A stretch of DNA of 10,336 nt, taken from contig CAMLER010000124.1 of the NCBI GenBank assembly GCA_946478915.1, forward strand, positions 1 to 10,336, in the 5' to 3' direction. Positions 1 through 6,935 of this stretch are shown here, one piece after another. The notes beneath the pieces are model-generated. The model saw only the letters and a program-made list of their open reading frames with translations. It was not told where the DNA came from and did not search any database. Every line of letters begins with the position of its first letter. The first letter of the stretch is position 1. Source of the stretch: an uncultured Chryseolinea sp. (lineage in GTDB: Bacteria; Bacteroidota; Bacteroidia; Cytophagales; Cyclobacteriaceae). A program made the translations under genes and the position numbers.

Positions 1-72
1 GGTGTCGATAAGCGCATAGAATGTTTAGACAGATTTTTAACGGCACATATTTCTAAAGGGGCCTCGGTATAA
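1..72 (+). CDS. C-terminal end of an unidentified protein (partial)
   Basis: Frame 1 is open from the left edge to a TAA at 70-72 and gives 23 residues ending in FLTAHISKGASV. The other two plus frames hit stops within the first 20 bases. The peptide has a plausible amphipathic-helix composition, but it is too short to assign to a family. The stop overlaps a small perfect hairpin, and the next gene is convergent, which fits the end of a real gene. It could also be chance, since 72 open bases are weak evidence. No function is proposed. Confidence 0.35.
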   Translation, partial: GVDKRIECLDRFLTAHISKGASV

Positions 73-82
73 CGTTGTTATA
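68..82. terminator. Small hairpin between convergent gene ends
   Basis: TATAAC and GTTATA form a perfect 6-bp stem around a GTT loop. It lies between the stop of the left-edge reading frame and the stop of the DUF1624 gene. The stem is AT-rich and no clear T-run follows on either strand, so it is at best a weak bidirectional terminator. Confidence 0.3.
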
Positions 83-92
83 AACAAGTATA

Positions 93-1268
93 TTACACGT
101 AGCTTAGCCACCATTTCGCGCGTTGCGCCGCTTTGTAGCTATCATACCATTTACAGAGAGGATAGAGAATTACAACCACAGCGATCCATACCCCATAAAC
201 CACCCATAAATTAAATCCATATCCCACAAGGTTAGGTGATTCTGTCACCCAGGTATTAAATGTCATATCCGAGGGCTCGTAGCCAGTTATCACGGCAGCA
301 ACGAGCGCAAGCAAATGAATCAAATACAGGTGCAGCAGATAATAAAACATCGGCACTCGTCCAAGAATCTTTATCTTTTGTGAGAGAGATCCGAAATAAT
401 TTTCAGAAACGGCAAGAAAGATAATGGAAGGACCGAGCGTTATCAGCAGGTACAACAACGATGGCGGATACTTCGTAACGTTGAGGAAGGATAACATGGT
501 AAATATCGGACTAGGCTGAACTGACCATGGGTTAGGATCGCCATAATCATTGATAAATCTGATCAACACAAACAATGCGACGCAGCCGGATCCCAGGTAA
601 AGCAGAATTTTTTTACGGGAATGATTAACGGATGGTCGATAGAGTGTACCAAAGCAATAACCGAGAAGCATCACACCAACCCAGGGCACCAGTGGATAGG
701 CAACGAATAAAGAGTAGTTATCTGAAAGCTGAAACCCCTGGAACCTATGAAAAACAGACCATGAAATCGCTTCCATACCTCCTCCGTCCATTGTAAATCC
801 GTCGAGCAAATTATGGCCAAACACCATAATCAGTCCGACAGCCAGAGATACCTTTAACGGTAAGTGCACAAAGGCTGCCAGCAGAATCATTCCAATGCCA
901 AGCGCCCATATGACAAAAAGGGTTATGAGTGAAAATTGAAAATTGAAAAACCAGGCAAAATTCACTATTGTCAATTCAAGAAATACCAGCCAGAGTCCAC
1001 GCTTCACCAAAAAAAATGATAACTCCTTTTTACTTCTTTTCGTACCGACAATAAACGCTGATGTTCCCGCCAGAAAAATAAAAACAGGCGCACAGAAATG
1101 GGTTATCCACCTTGTGAAGAACAATACTACACTGGTTTTGCTCATGTCGGTCGGGTCATAGAGGAAAGCATCTGCATGGAAATAATCGCGAACGTGATCC
1201 AACGCCATAACGATCATTACAATGCCGCGTAAAAGGTCAATGGATTCTATTCGCTGAGACTTGATCAT
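93..1268 (-). CDS. DUF1624 / HGSNAT-catalytic-like multi-spanning membrane protein
   Basis: An integral inner-membrane protein of 391 residues with about ten hydrophobic segments. Family-typical motifs are visible. The N-terminal helix carries SIDLLRGIVMI, followed by ALDHVRDYFH (residues 22-31). Next come the PVFIFLAGTSAF segment (61-72), YPLVPWVGVMLLGYCFG (191-207), the KYPPSLLYLLITLG segment (266-279) and GRVPMFYYLLHLYLIHL (303-319). These match the DUF1624 group, which is related to the catalytic region of heparan-alpha-glucosaminide N-acetyltransferase. In that enzyme a membrane-embedded histidine accepts the acetyl group from cytosolic acetyl-CoA. H25 or H31 could play this part here, but I infer that only from position. 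The bacterial substrate is unknown. It starts at ATG 1268, with MIKSQRIESIDLLRG being a typical short cytosolic head. It is transcribed divergently from tetR across about 155 bases containing inverted repeats, so shared regulation is possible. Confidence 0.85.
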   Translation of the reverse strand: MIKSQRIESIDLLRGIVMIVMALDHVRDYFHADAFLYDPTDMSKTSVVLFFTRWITHFCAPVFIFLAGTSAFIVGTKRSKKELSFFLVKRGLWLVFLELTIVNFAWFFNFQFSLITLFVIWALGIGMILLAAFVHLPLKVSLAVGLIMVFGHNLLDGFTMDGGGMEAISWSVFHRFQGFQLSDNYSLFVAYPLVPWVGVMLLGYCFGTLYRPSVNHSRKKILLYLGSGCVALFVLIRFINDYGDPNPWSVQPSPIFTMLSFLNVTKYPPSLLYLLITLGPSIIFLAVSENYFGSLSQKIKILGRVPMFYYLLHLYLIHLLALVAAVITGYEPSDMTFNTWVTESPNLVGYGFNLWVVYGVWIAVVVILYPLCKWYDSYKAAQRAKWWLSYV

Positions 1269-1318
1269 AATTGTAAAGACTTGAGGTAGATACGGGCAAA
1301 CTTTTGATAGAGTTGACC

Positions 1319-1331
1319 AATTACGGTAATT
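1319..1331. promoter_or_regulatory. Inverted repeat in the DUF1624/tetR divergent region
   Basis: AATTAC-G-GTAATT is a perfect 13-base palindrome with a one-base centre, about 50 bases upstream of the DUF1624 start. Its sequence differs from the TetR-like palindrome at 1396-1409, so if functional it would bind a different protein or a different regulator surface. AT-rich palindromes of this size do arise by chance. Confidence 0.3.
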
Positions 1332-1373
1332 TTTTATTCCGATTCTTGCGGATTTTCAACAACAAAAAAAATT

Positions 1374-1387
1374 AATTCTAAAGAATT
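1374..1387. promoter_or_regulatory. Second inverted repeat upstream of tetR
   Basis: AATTC-TAAA-GAATT is a perfect 5+5 inverted repeat just upstream of the better TetR-like palindrome. It may be part of the promoter/operator zone, but its arms do not match those at 1396-1409. The base composition here is very AT-rich, so chance is a real alternative. Confidence 0.25.
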
Positions 1388-1395
1388 TATAAAAG

Positions 1396-1409
1396 AATGA
1401 ACATTCATT
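1396..1409. promoter_or_regulatory. Probable TetR-family operator
   Basis: AATGAA-CA-TTCATT is a perfect 6+6 inverted repeat of 14 bases. Its size and sequence are typical of operators for TetR-family repressors. It sits 15 bases before ATG 1424 of the tetR gene, where binding would block transcription or early elongation, so autoregulation of the tetR-HMA-MFS unit is the natural reading. The alternative ATG at 1397 lies inside the palindrome itself, which argues that translation begins at 1424. Confidence 0.6.
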
Positions 1410-1423
1410 TATATTGCCGCGCA

Positions 1424-2014
1424 ATGCGTTACAGAGACGAAAATAAGGAGATAGCTATTCGTAGTAAGGCGAGAGAAATGGTCGTAAAAGATGGCTTCGA
1501 TGGATTGAGTATGCAGAAGCTTGCCAAATCCGCCGGGGTTTCTCCCGCTACGATCTACATCTACTTCAAGGACCGGGATGATCTTATTCTTCAGCTATTT
1601 CTTCAGGAAATGAATAAAATGACTGAAGCCACATTGGAAGGATTTCATCCGTCTATGCGCTTCGATGAAGGGCTTCGGGTTCAATGGTTAAATCGCGCCA
1701 AATTTTGCATCCAAAATCCAACGAGCATGCATTTCCTGGAACAGATCAAGTATTCGCCCTACCATGAACCGTTTATGAAAAAAACGGATACTACGTTTCA
1801 AAAGATTATGGGTGAGTTCGTTCACAATGCTATCGCCAGAAAGGAAATTGTGAAGGTGCCATTAGAAATTTATTGGTCCCTTGCATTCGCGCCACTCTAT
1901 CAGTTGGTGAAGATGCATATGTCGGGCCGGGGCATGCGCGGTGAAAAGTTCACGCTCGACGACAAGATTATGAATCAAACTTTGAGGCTGGTGCTCAAAG
2001 CTCTAAAGCCGTAA
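1424..2014 (+). CDS. TetR/AcrR-family transcriptional repressor
   Basis: A cytosolic DNA-binding repressor of 196 residues, normal for the family. The N-terminal domain shows the TetR helix-turn-helix: LSMQKLAKSAGVSPATIYIYF at about residues 28-48, followed by the usual KDRDDLILQLF. The remainder is the poorly conserved all-helical ligand-binding and dimerisation domain. An upstream in-frame ATG at 1397 would add nine residues (MNIHLYCRA) unlike any TetR N-terminus, and it falls inside an operator-like palindrome. I therefore chose 1424, where MRYRDENKEIAIRSKA begins in the usual way. It is the first gene of a three-gene unit with an HMA-like protein and an MFS exporter, so its likely targets are its own promoter and possibly the divergent DUF1624 gene. 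The ligand cannot be read from sequence. Confidence 0.9.
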   Translation: MRYRDENKEIAIRSKAREMVVKDGFDGLSMQKLAKSAGVSPATIYIYFKDRDDLILQLFLQEMNKMTEATLEGFHPSMRFDEGLRVQWLNRAKFCIQNPTSMHFLEQIKYSPYHEPFMKKTDTTFQKIMGEFVHNAIARKEIVKVPLEIYWSLAFAPLYQLVKMHMSGRGMRGEKFTLDDKIMNQTLRLVLKALKP

Positions 2015-2039
2015 CAACGGAACCGATACTGTAAATGTT

Positions 2040-2282
2040 ATGATTTCCGATAAAAATATCACTGTCCCAACCGTCCTTGTATTCAAGACAAACATTTCCT
2101 CGGACCATGATTTAAATATAGCTGCAAAAATTCTTGAGCAGACCAATGAAATATTGTGTTGGAATGTTGACCGGCAGGACATAGATAACGTATTACGGGT
2201 TGAATGTCTTGGGATTGAGCCAAATCATATTACGAAACTCTTGCGCAATGCCGGCTTTGAGTGTGAGGAACTACCGGACTAG
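2040..2282 (+). CDS. Small HMA-fold-like protein lacking the CxxC metal site
   Basis: An 80-residue protein with a predictable beta-alpha-beta-beta-alpha-beta pattern. Strand TVLVFKTNI (11-19) is followed by a helix around 22-33, strand ILCWNVDR (38-45), strand VLRVECLG (51-58), helix HITKLLRNAG (63-72), and a final strand with a CEELPD tail. This resembles the ferredoxin-like fold of heavy-metal-associated domains. I recall similar short proteins in Bacteroidota carrying the WNVD and CEELxD features. The usual GMxCxxC loop is absent: after strand 1 the loop reads NISSDHD, and the three cysteines (40, 56, 75) are scattered. Copper-chaperone function is therefore unlikely, and a sensing or protein-binding role is inferred. 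It lies 25 bases after tetR and 23 before the MFS gene, so it is almost certainly co-transcribed. Confidence 0.8.
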   Translation: MISDKNITVPTVLVFKTNISSDHDLNIAAKILEQTNEILCWNVDRQDIDNVLRVECLGIEPNHITKLLRNAGFECEELPD

Positions 2283-2305
2283 ATCAATTATTAACATCCC
2301 TTTCA

Positions 2306-3553
2306 ATGAAGAAAAAAGTCTTTAGCCGATACGAAACATTTATTATCGCGATAATTACCATCGTACAATTTACTGTTGTTCTTGATTTCATGGTTTTGTC
2401 TCCCCTTGGAGCCATCCTGATTCCAGAATTATCAATAACACCGGCACAATTTGGTATGGTGGTTTCCGCGTACGCCTTCAGTGCCGGAATATCGGGCCTT
2501 ATCGCAGCTGGTTTCGCGGATAAGTTTGACAGAAAAAAACTTCTCCTTTTCTTTTATGGCGGATTTATCATTGGCACAACGATGTGCGCCCTGGCACCAG
2601 ACTATGAAAATTTACTCATTGCCCGAATCATTACCGGCATTTTCGGCGGTGTTATGAGTTCGGTAAGTTTGGCCATCATTACAGATATATTTGCGCTAGA
2701 GGTGCGCGGCCGCGTTATGGGTTACGTACAGATGGCTTTTGCATCAAGCCAGGTGTTAGGCATACCCATAGGGTTGTACTTTGCTGAAAGAGTCGGTTGG
2801 CATTTCCCATTTGTCATGATTGTAGTAATGAGTCTGGCAGTAGGAGTTCTCATTATCATTTTCATGAAGCCAATCACGAAACACCTGGAGAATCCGAGAG
2901 CAATGAATGCACTTCAGCATCTCGGTAATACACTTTCACACTCTTCGTATCTGCGCGCTTTTGGCGCCACTGTTTTGCTGGCTACCGGCGGATTTATGCT
3001 GATGCCATTTGCTAGCCCCTTTAGCGTTAACAATTTGGGAATATCCCTGAAAGATCAATTACCACTTTTGTATATGATCACGGGTGTTTTTTCCATGGTT
3101 ACCGGGCCCCTTATTGGAAAATTCAGCGATCAAATTGGTAAGTACCGCATATTTGTGATCGGCTCATTGATTACAATGATCGTGGTGCCAATATATTGCA
3201 ACCTGGATATCACACCTTTCTGGCTAGTGCTGCTTATGAACATTATTATGTTTACAGGAGTATCATCCAGAATAATCTCGTCGTCTGCCCTGCTCACGGC
3301 CGTACCAATCCCGCAGGATCGCGGTGCATTTATGAGCATCAATTCATCCGTACAACAAATATCGGGAGGCATAGCAACTTTTATTGCCGGACTTATTGTC
3401 GCTGAAGGACCGGGTGGCAAACTGCTTCACTACGACACGCTGGGTTATGTCGTCGTCGGCGCAATGTTCATCACCATCATCATGATGTATCTGATCCATC
3501 TGCAAGTTGAAAAAGGGGTTAAGCAAAAAGTTGTTATTCAACCCCAACAATAG
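2306..3553 (+). CDS. MFS transporter, DHA1-like drug/metabolite exporter
   Basis: An inner-membrane secondary transporter of 415 residues with 12 predicted spans, the standard size for proton-driven MFS antiporters. TM1 contains VQFTVVLDFMVLSPLG (20-35), whose embedded Asp27 is typical of DHA1 exporters related to the arabinose-efflux/Bcr groups. Loop 2-3 has motif A as GFADKFDRKKLL (69-80), with the expected D and the basic run. TM4 carries ARIITGIFGG (106-115), and TM5 has a G-rich LGIPIGLYFAERVGWHFPF region in the motif C position. A long central loop around residues 190-215 separates the two six-helix halves. As the last gene behind tetR and the HMA-like gene, it is the likely effector of the unit, expelling the compound sensed by the repressor. 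The substrate cannot be predicted. Its stop is 5 bases from the end of the convergent zinc-ribbon gene. Confidence 0.9.
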   Translation: MKKKVFSRYETFIIAIITIVQFTVVLDFMVLSPLGAILIPELSITPAQFGMVVSAYAFSAGISGLIAAGFADKFDRKKLLLFFYGGFIIGTTMCALAPDYENLLIARIITGIFGGVMSSVSLAIITDIFALEVRGRVMGYVQMAFASSQVLGIPIGLYFAERVGWHFPFVMIVVMSLAVGVLIIIFMKPITKHLENPRAMNALQHLGNTLSHSSYLRAFGATVLLATGGFMLMPFASPFSVNNLGISLKDQLPLLYMITGVFSMVTGPLIGKFSDQIGKYRIFVIGSLITMIVVPIYCNLDITPFWLVLLMNIIMFTGVSSRIISSSALLTAVPIPQDRGAFMSINSSVQQISGGIATFIAGLIVAEGPGGKLLHYDTLGYVVVGAMFITIIMMYLIHLQVEKGVKQKVVIQPQQ

Positions 3554-3558
3554 CCTGT

Positions 3559-3717
3559 TCAGAAAAATATCGCATACAACAAAAAAAGAATAGCAATGAT
3601 TAGCGCTGCCCATTTGAGTCCACCTGATTGTTGGGGAAACTGATAATTGCAGATGGGACAGACTTTGCTTTTTGCATCTATCTCCATAGCACACGATGGG
3701 CATTCCTTAGTTTTCAT
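3559..3717 (-). CDS. 52-residue zinc-ribbon protein with C-terminal membrane anchor
   Basis: Reading the minus strand from ATG at 3717 to TGA at 3559 gives 52 residues. The N-terminal half carries two cysteine pairs, CPSC (6-9) and CPIC (20-23), spaced as in a zinc ribbon or double zinc knuckle. After a short PQQSGG linker comes one strongly hydrophobic segment (WAALIIAILFLLYAIFF, 36-52) that reaches the last residue, as in tail-anchored proteins. The cysteine layout and hydrophobic tail are very unlikely by chance. The gene is convergent with the MFS gene, leaving only 5 bases between stops, and divergent from the 78-residue gene. Such proteins are usually annotated as zinc-ribbon domain proteins without known function. 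A cytosolic, membrane-tethered metal-binding role is inferred. Confidence 0.8.
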   Translation of the reverse strand: MKTKECPSCAMEIDAKSKVCPICNYQFPQQSGGLKWAALIIAILFLLYAIFF

Positions 3718-3806
3718 GGGCAAACGTCAATTTACATTTTTTCGACCGTTAAACTGTGAAACACTTCTATCGTCTGTGCGGTTAATACAGGTAAAATCTT
3801 ACAAGT

Positions 3807-4043
3807 ATGAGTCAGGCATTTGTTAGAGAAGGTGATGATCAATGGCTTAGCGATGTTGGTCCATCTGTACGAGCACTCAGCTATTTTTTAACCCGCGAGA
3901 ATAATGGAATTGAAGTGTATGAGCTAAGGACATTTATCGATTCAACGGGTGATGAAGTATATGTTATGAGCAATGGTTTATCATATAAAAAAGATCGGGA
4001 AGGTAAATGGCAGATCGCCGAAGACGGTCCAACGGGTTCATAA
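3807..4043 (+). CDS. Small conserved-looking protein of unknown function
   Basis: A 78-residue soluble acidic protein starting MSQAFVREGDDQWLSDV, with ALSYFLTRENNGIEVYE in the middle and VMSNGLSYKKDREGKWQI near the end. It has no signal peptide, membrane span or recognisable catalytic motif. Short strands alternating with turns suggest a compact beta-rich fold. I have the impression of similar short proteins in other Bacteroidota, with the same MSQAFV-EGD start and MSNGLSY motif, but cannot name a family. It stands alone: the upstream gene is divergent and the DUF2911 gene begins about 130 bases downstream. The regular composition and the clean start after an AT-rich leader support a real gene. 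Confidence 0.7.
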   Translation: MSQAFVREGDDQWLSDVGPSVRALSYFLTRENNGIEVYELRTFIDSTGDEVYVMSNGLSYKKDREGKWQIAEDGPTGS

Positions 4044-4133
4044 TTTCACCGTAACACATCCGCTATTGCAATTTTTATAGGACAGCCTAAAATATCCCTC
4101 CTATTGCGGGAGCTATGTTATTGTCAGGGGAAC

Positions 4134-4141
4134 TAGATTTG
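4134..4141 (+). promoter_or_regulatory. Possible Bacteroidota -7 promoter element before the DUF2911 gene
   Basis: TAGATTTG matches the Bacteroidota -7 consensus TAnnTTTG exactly and lies 33 bases before ATG 4175, which would leave a leader of about 25-30 bases. No good TTTG/TTG -33 element is found at the usual 19-20 base distance, so the call rests on one half of the promoter. If correct, it excludes the upstream in-frame ATG at 4115. Confidence 0.35.
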
Positions 4142-4174
4142 GTACTTCACCAGAACTCATTAACCTTAAATCAT

Positions 4175-5260
4175 ATGAAGACAATTCTAACCAAAGCGTC
4201 GGGTGCAATTGCATTCCTCATGTTTTGTCAGCCCTTGTTCGCGCAACAAAACGTCACAACCCCGAGGCCTAGCTTGGCTGCTTCCGTTTCACAGACAGTA
4301 GGTATTTCGACAGTAACCGTTAGTTATTCGCGACCTGCTGTAAAAGAAAGAGAGGTGTGGGGCGGTTTAGTTCCATTTGGCTGGAATGTTCAGGCGTTCG
4401 GCACAAAACACGAAGCTCCCTGGCGGGCGGGAGCAAATGAAAATACAGTGATCGAACTGTCTCATGCAGCAAAAATTCAGGATAAAGAAGTACCCGCCGG
4501 CTCCTACGGTTTGTTCTTCGTAATCAATAAAGACAATACGGGCGAAGTAATACTTTCAAAGGATTATAAATCATGGGGTAATTATTCTTATGACCCTGCA
4601 CGAGACCAAATGCGTGCGCCGATAACGGCGCGTGAGTCAGAATTCACAGAATTTCTAACCTATGATTTTGTGTCCGCGGATAAGAATACCACTGAACTGG
4701 TATTGCGCTGGGAAAAAAAACAACTTCCTGTCAAAATCACTTTTGCCACGGATGACATCGTGATGGCGAACGCTGCAGACGAACTAAAAGGTGTAAAAGC
4801 CTTCGATTGGAAAGCACATGCGAGCGCGGCTAATTATGCATTGCAGAATAAGGTAAACTTAGAGCAAGGGCTTGAATGGGCGAATCGCGCCGTCGCGCAA
4901 AACAAAAATTTTACTTCGCTAAATACACAATCAGGTCTGTTACAGGAGATGGGAAAAACTGCCGAGGCGGATAAAGCGAGGAAAGAAGCGCTCGGGTTGG
5001 CCACCGAGGTGGAGCTTAACAATTATGGTTATGAATTGCTTGGTATGAATAAACATGACAAGGCAATTGAAGTGCTCAAATTAACTACGGAGCGCTATCC
5101 AAAAAGCGCTAATGCATGGGACAGCCTTGGCGAAGCTTATGCACTTAAAGGCGATACTAAAAACGCGATTGCCAATTTTAAGAAGGCATTGACTATGAAT
5201 CCGCCGGAAAACGTCCGGGCCAATTCCGAGAAATATTTAAAACAATTTGGTGCGCTTTAA
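4175..5260 (+). CDS. Exported DUF2911 protein with C-terminal TPR repeats
   Basis: A 361-residue protein with a signal peptide (MKTILTKASG, then AIAFLMFCQPLFA, cut before QQ), so it acts in the periplasm or is surface-exposed. Residues about 30-190 form the DUF2911 domain. Visible hallmarks are VSYSRPAVKEREVWGGLVPFG (49-69), the PWRAGANENT block (82-91), VPAGSYGLFF (106-115), and WGNYSYDPARDQMR (134-147). Residues about 215-360 are helical and contain at least two TPR-like units, clearest at NNYGYELLGMNKHDKAIEVL and AWDSLGEAYALKGDTKNAI. DUF2911 has no established biochemical role, and TPRs usually mediate protein binding. The in-frame ATG at 4115 is rejected because it would put 20 polar residues before a good signal peptide. 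A strong terminator follows at 5289, so the gene is probably transcribed alone. Confidence 0.9.
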   Translation: MKTILTKASGAIAFLMFCQPLFAQQNVTTPRPSLAASVSQTVGISTVTVSYSRPAVKEREVWGGLVPFGWNVQAFGTKHEAPWRAGANENTVIELSHAAKIQDKEVPAGSYGLFFVINKDNTGEVILSKDYKSWGNYSYDPARDQMRAPITARESEFTEFLTYDFVSADKNTTELVLRWEKKQLPVKITFATDDIVMANAADELKGVKAFDWKAHASAANYALQNKVNLEQGLEWANRAVAQNKNFTSLNTQSGLLQEMGKTAEADKARKEALGLATEVELNNYGYELLGMNKHDKAIEVLKLTTERYPKSANAWDSLGEAYALKGDTKNAIANFKKALTMNPPENVRANSEKYLKQFGAL

Positions 5261-5288
5261 AGGATGAATTTTCGATGACCCTGATCAC

Positions 5289-5324
5289 GAAGGCCTGGAA
5301 ACTAAAGATCCAGGCCTTCTTTTT
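5289..5324 (+). terminator. Strong intrinsic terminator after the DUF2911 gene
   Basis: GAAGGCCTGG (5289-5298) and CCAGGCCTTC (5310-5319) form a perfect 10-bp GC-rich stem around an 11-base loop, followed directly by five T residues. It begins 28 bases after the stop codon. It closes the DUF2911 transcript and separates it from the FKBP gene downstream. Confidence 0.9.
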
Positions 5325-5497
5325 ACAAAACCAGGTGCCATTCTATGGTTTGAAACCGTGAAATCACCCCCCGAATGCACGGAACCTTGACAAAGTTGCA
5401 TTGGAATCGGCCAACATTTCAGGGAAAAAGGATTCTGTAATCAAGCATGTCCTTTCTTATTTTTCTTTTCTTTGTGGCCGGATTAAAAGACCAACTG

Positions 5498-6232
5498 ATG
5501 AGATCAACTATTCTAATAATAGCATTAATGATTAGCATTCCATCCTTCTCACAATCGAAAAAAGAATTGATTGCAGAGGTTAATGCGCTGAAAGCAGAGA
5601 TAGCAGAACTGAAAAAACCCAAAGTCGCCGACACTACGACAAACCATCAAAAAGCAAGCTATGGGTTGGGGGTTATCATTGCGTCGAATTTGAAAATGCA
5701 AGGCGGCGATTCGCTCGATATAGATGTAATTAATATTGCGCTTAAGGATTCTTACCTTGAAAAGCCGCTTGCAATGGACCGCGATAAGAGCGCCATGATC
5801 GTTCAGGAATACATGCAAAAGGCTATGGAACAGAAGGCCTTGAAAGCAGAGGCAGAGAGTAAGGCATTTCTTGAATCTAACAAAGCAAAAGAAGGAATTA
5901 AGGTTACCGCCAGTGGTCTTCAATACCAGGTATTGTCATCCGGTAATGGAAAGACCCCCACAGCAACGGACCGGGTTACGGTTAATTATGTAGGGAAACT
6001 GATCGATGGAACCAAGTTTGACAGTTCTTATGATCGAAACGAACCAGCAACTTTTACTGTAAACCAGGTTATACCTGGCTGGACCGAGGCTCTTCAGTTA
6101 ATGCGTGAAGGAGATAAATGGATGCTATTTATTCCCAGTAATCTGGCATATGGGGAACAAGGTGCAGGCGGACAAATTCCCCCGAATGCAACGTTGATCT
6201 TTGAAGTCGAACTGATTAAGGTTAATGAATAA
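5498..6232 (+). CDS. Exported FKBP-type peptidyl-prolyl cis-trans isomerase (Mip/FkpA-like)
   Basis: A periplasmic folding catalyst of 244 residues that isomerises X-Pro bonds. The signal peptide [19 protein letters not shown] is followed by a short heptad-like helix ([20 protein letters not shown], 21-40). Next comes an FKBP N-terminal dimerisation region starting [11 protein letters not shown] (55-65), then the long helix to about residue 130. The C-terminal FKBP domain (about 135-243) has the expected pocket residues: Y164, F174-D175, V191-I192, W195, Y218 and F235, with the signatures [16 protein letters not shown] and [19 protein letters not shown] start it at ATG 5498. The longer frame from 5447 would place 17 odd hydrophobic residues before a complete signal peptide. 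The coiled segment before the usual dimerisation domain is a small addition. Its stop is 1 base from the convergent IF-2-like gene. Confidence 0.92.
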   Translation: MRSTILIIALMISIPSFSQSKKELIAEVNALKAEIAELKKPKVADTTTNHQKASYGLGVIIASNLKMQGGDSLDIDVINIALKDSYLEKPLAMDRDKSAMIVQEYMQKAMEQKALKAEAESKAFLESNKAKEGIKVTASGLQYQVLSSGNGKTPTATDRVTVNYVGKLIDGTKFDSSYDRNEPATFTVNQVIPGWTEALQLMREGDKWMLFIPSNLAYGEQGAGGQIPPNATLIFEVELIKVNE

Positions 6233-6233
6233 G

Positions 6234-6935
6234 TCAGGTTGTTAACCACTTTACAAATCTACCCCACAGCGATTTTGGTGGCTCCTGTAATTCGTGGGCA
6301 GACATTTGTTGCGTTTCTTCCTTAAATATACGTACAGCCTTGGTGGGCTGTGGTGCTTTCACTTTTTTCAGATAGTTCTGAGTACGACGCTCTTTTCGGT
6401 TCTTGTTTTCTTCCTCTCGTTTTTTTCTGGCTTCCCGCGCCTCCTGCTCACGCTGCAACGCTATTGGATTCTTGGAGGTATTTCGTCTGACATCCCTGGG
6501 ACGCCTTTCTTTTCCAATATCCTTTTGACGTGGGGTATTCTCATTGACTGCCTGTGGTTCTTTTTTCGGAAGTTCCGGCAGTTCTATCTTGCCCAATACT
6601 TTCAGACCCGACAGCTCTATTTTCGGAGCTTTGATAACCTCAGCTTTTTCAATAGCGGGATCGCTGGCAGCATTTTCTTCCTGTGATTCTTCAATTTGCT
6701 CCGCATTTGGAACAACGCTCGGTTCACTGCTAACGTCAACGTGATTCTCAATAGCCTCATCGAGAGAACCTTCAACGGGCATATCTTGGGCAAAGTGGCG
6801 GGTTGCCAGTAATACGTAATCTTGATGTATGCGCGTATTGGCTCCGGTCTCGATTACAATATTTTGGGTCGCCAGGAACTCCACGATTTGGTTGGGTCCG
6901 ACGTTGAGCTTTCTGGCAAGTTGTCCAAGCCTCAT
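6234..6935 (-). CDS. Free-standing IF-2 N-terminal-domain-like protein
   Basis: A 233-residue soluble protein. Residues 1-40 (MRLGQLARKLNVGPNQIVEF onward) closely resemble the small helical N-domain of translation initiation factor IF-2 (IF2_N type). The middle (50-110) is acidic and low-complexity. Then SGLKVLGKIELPEL (109-122) recalls the GLKVxGKIDL motif in the linker of Bacteroidota IF-2. It continues into a highly charged Arg/Lys/Glu stretch (about 135-190), likely helical or disordered and able to bind nucleic acid. The C-terminus KSLWGRFVKWLTT looks like an amphipathic helix. The G domain and everything after it in IF-2 are absent, and the reading frame ends with its own stop, so this is not IF-2 itself. 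A ribosome- or RNA-related role is inferred only. A paralogous duplication of the infB 5' end is one possible origin. Confidence 0.75.
   Translation of the reverse strand: MRLGQLARKLNVGPNQIVEFLATQNIVIETGANTRIHQDYVLLATRHFAQDMPVEGSLDEAIENHVDVSSEPSVVPNAEQIEESQEENAASDPAIEKAEVIKAPKIELSGLKVLGKIELPELPKKEPQAVNENTPRQKDIGKERRPRDVRRNTSKNPIALQREQEAREARKKREEENKNRKERRTQNYLKKVKAPQPTKAVRIFKEETQQMSAHELQEPPKSLWGRFVKWLTT

Noticed and set aside
1397..1423. Nine-codon N-terminal extension of TetR
   Set aside because: The residues are unlike TetR N-termini and the codons overlap a perfect operator-like palindrome.
3344..3703. Minus-strand 119-codon frame over the end of the MFS gene
   Set aside because: It overlaps the well-supported MFS gene and occupies a different frame from the zinc-ribbon gene. 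Its composition is not protein-like.
5447..5497. Upstream start for the FKBP protein
   Set aside because: It would add a second hydrophobic stretch before a complete signal peptide that begins at 5498.
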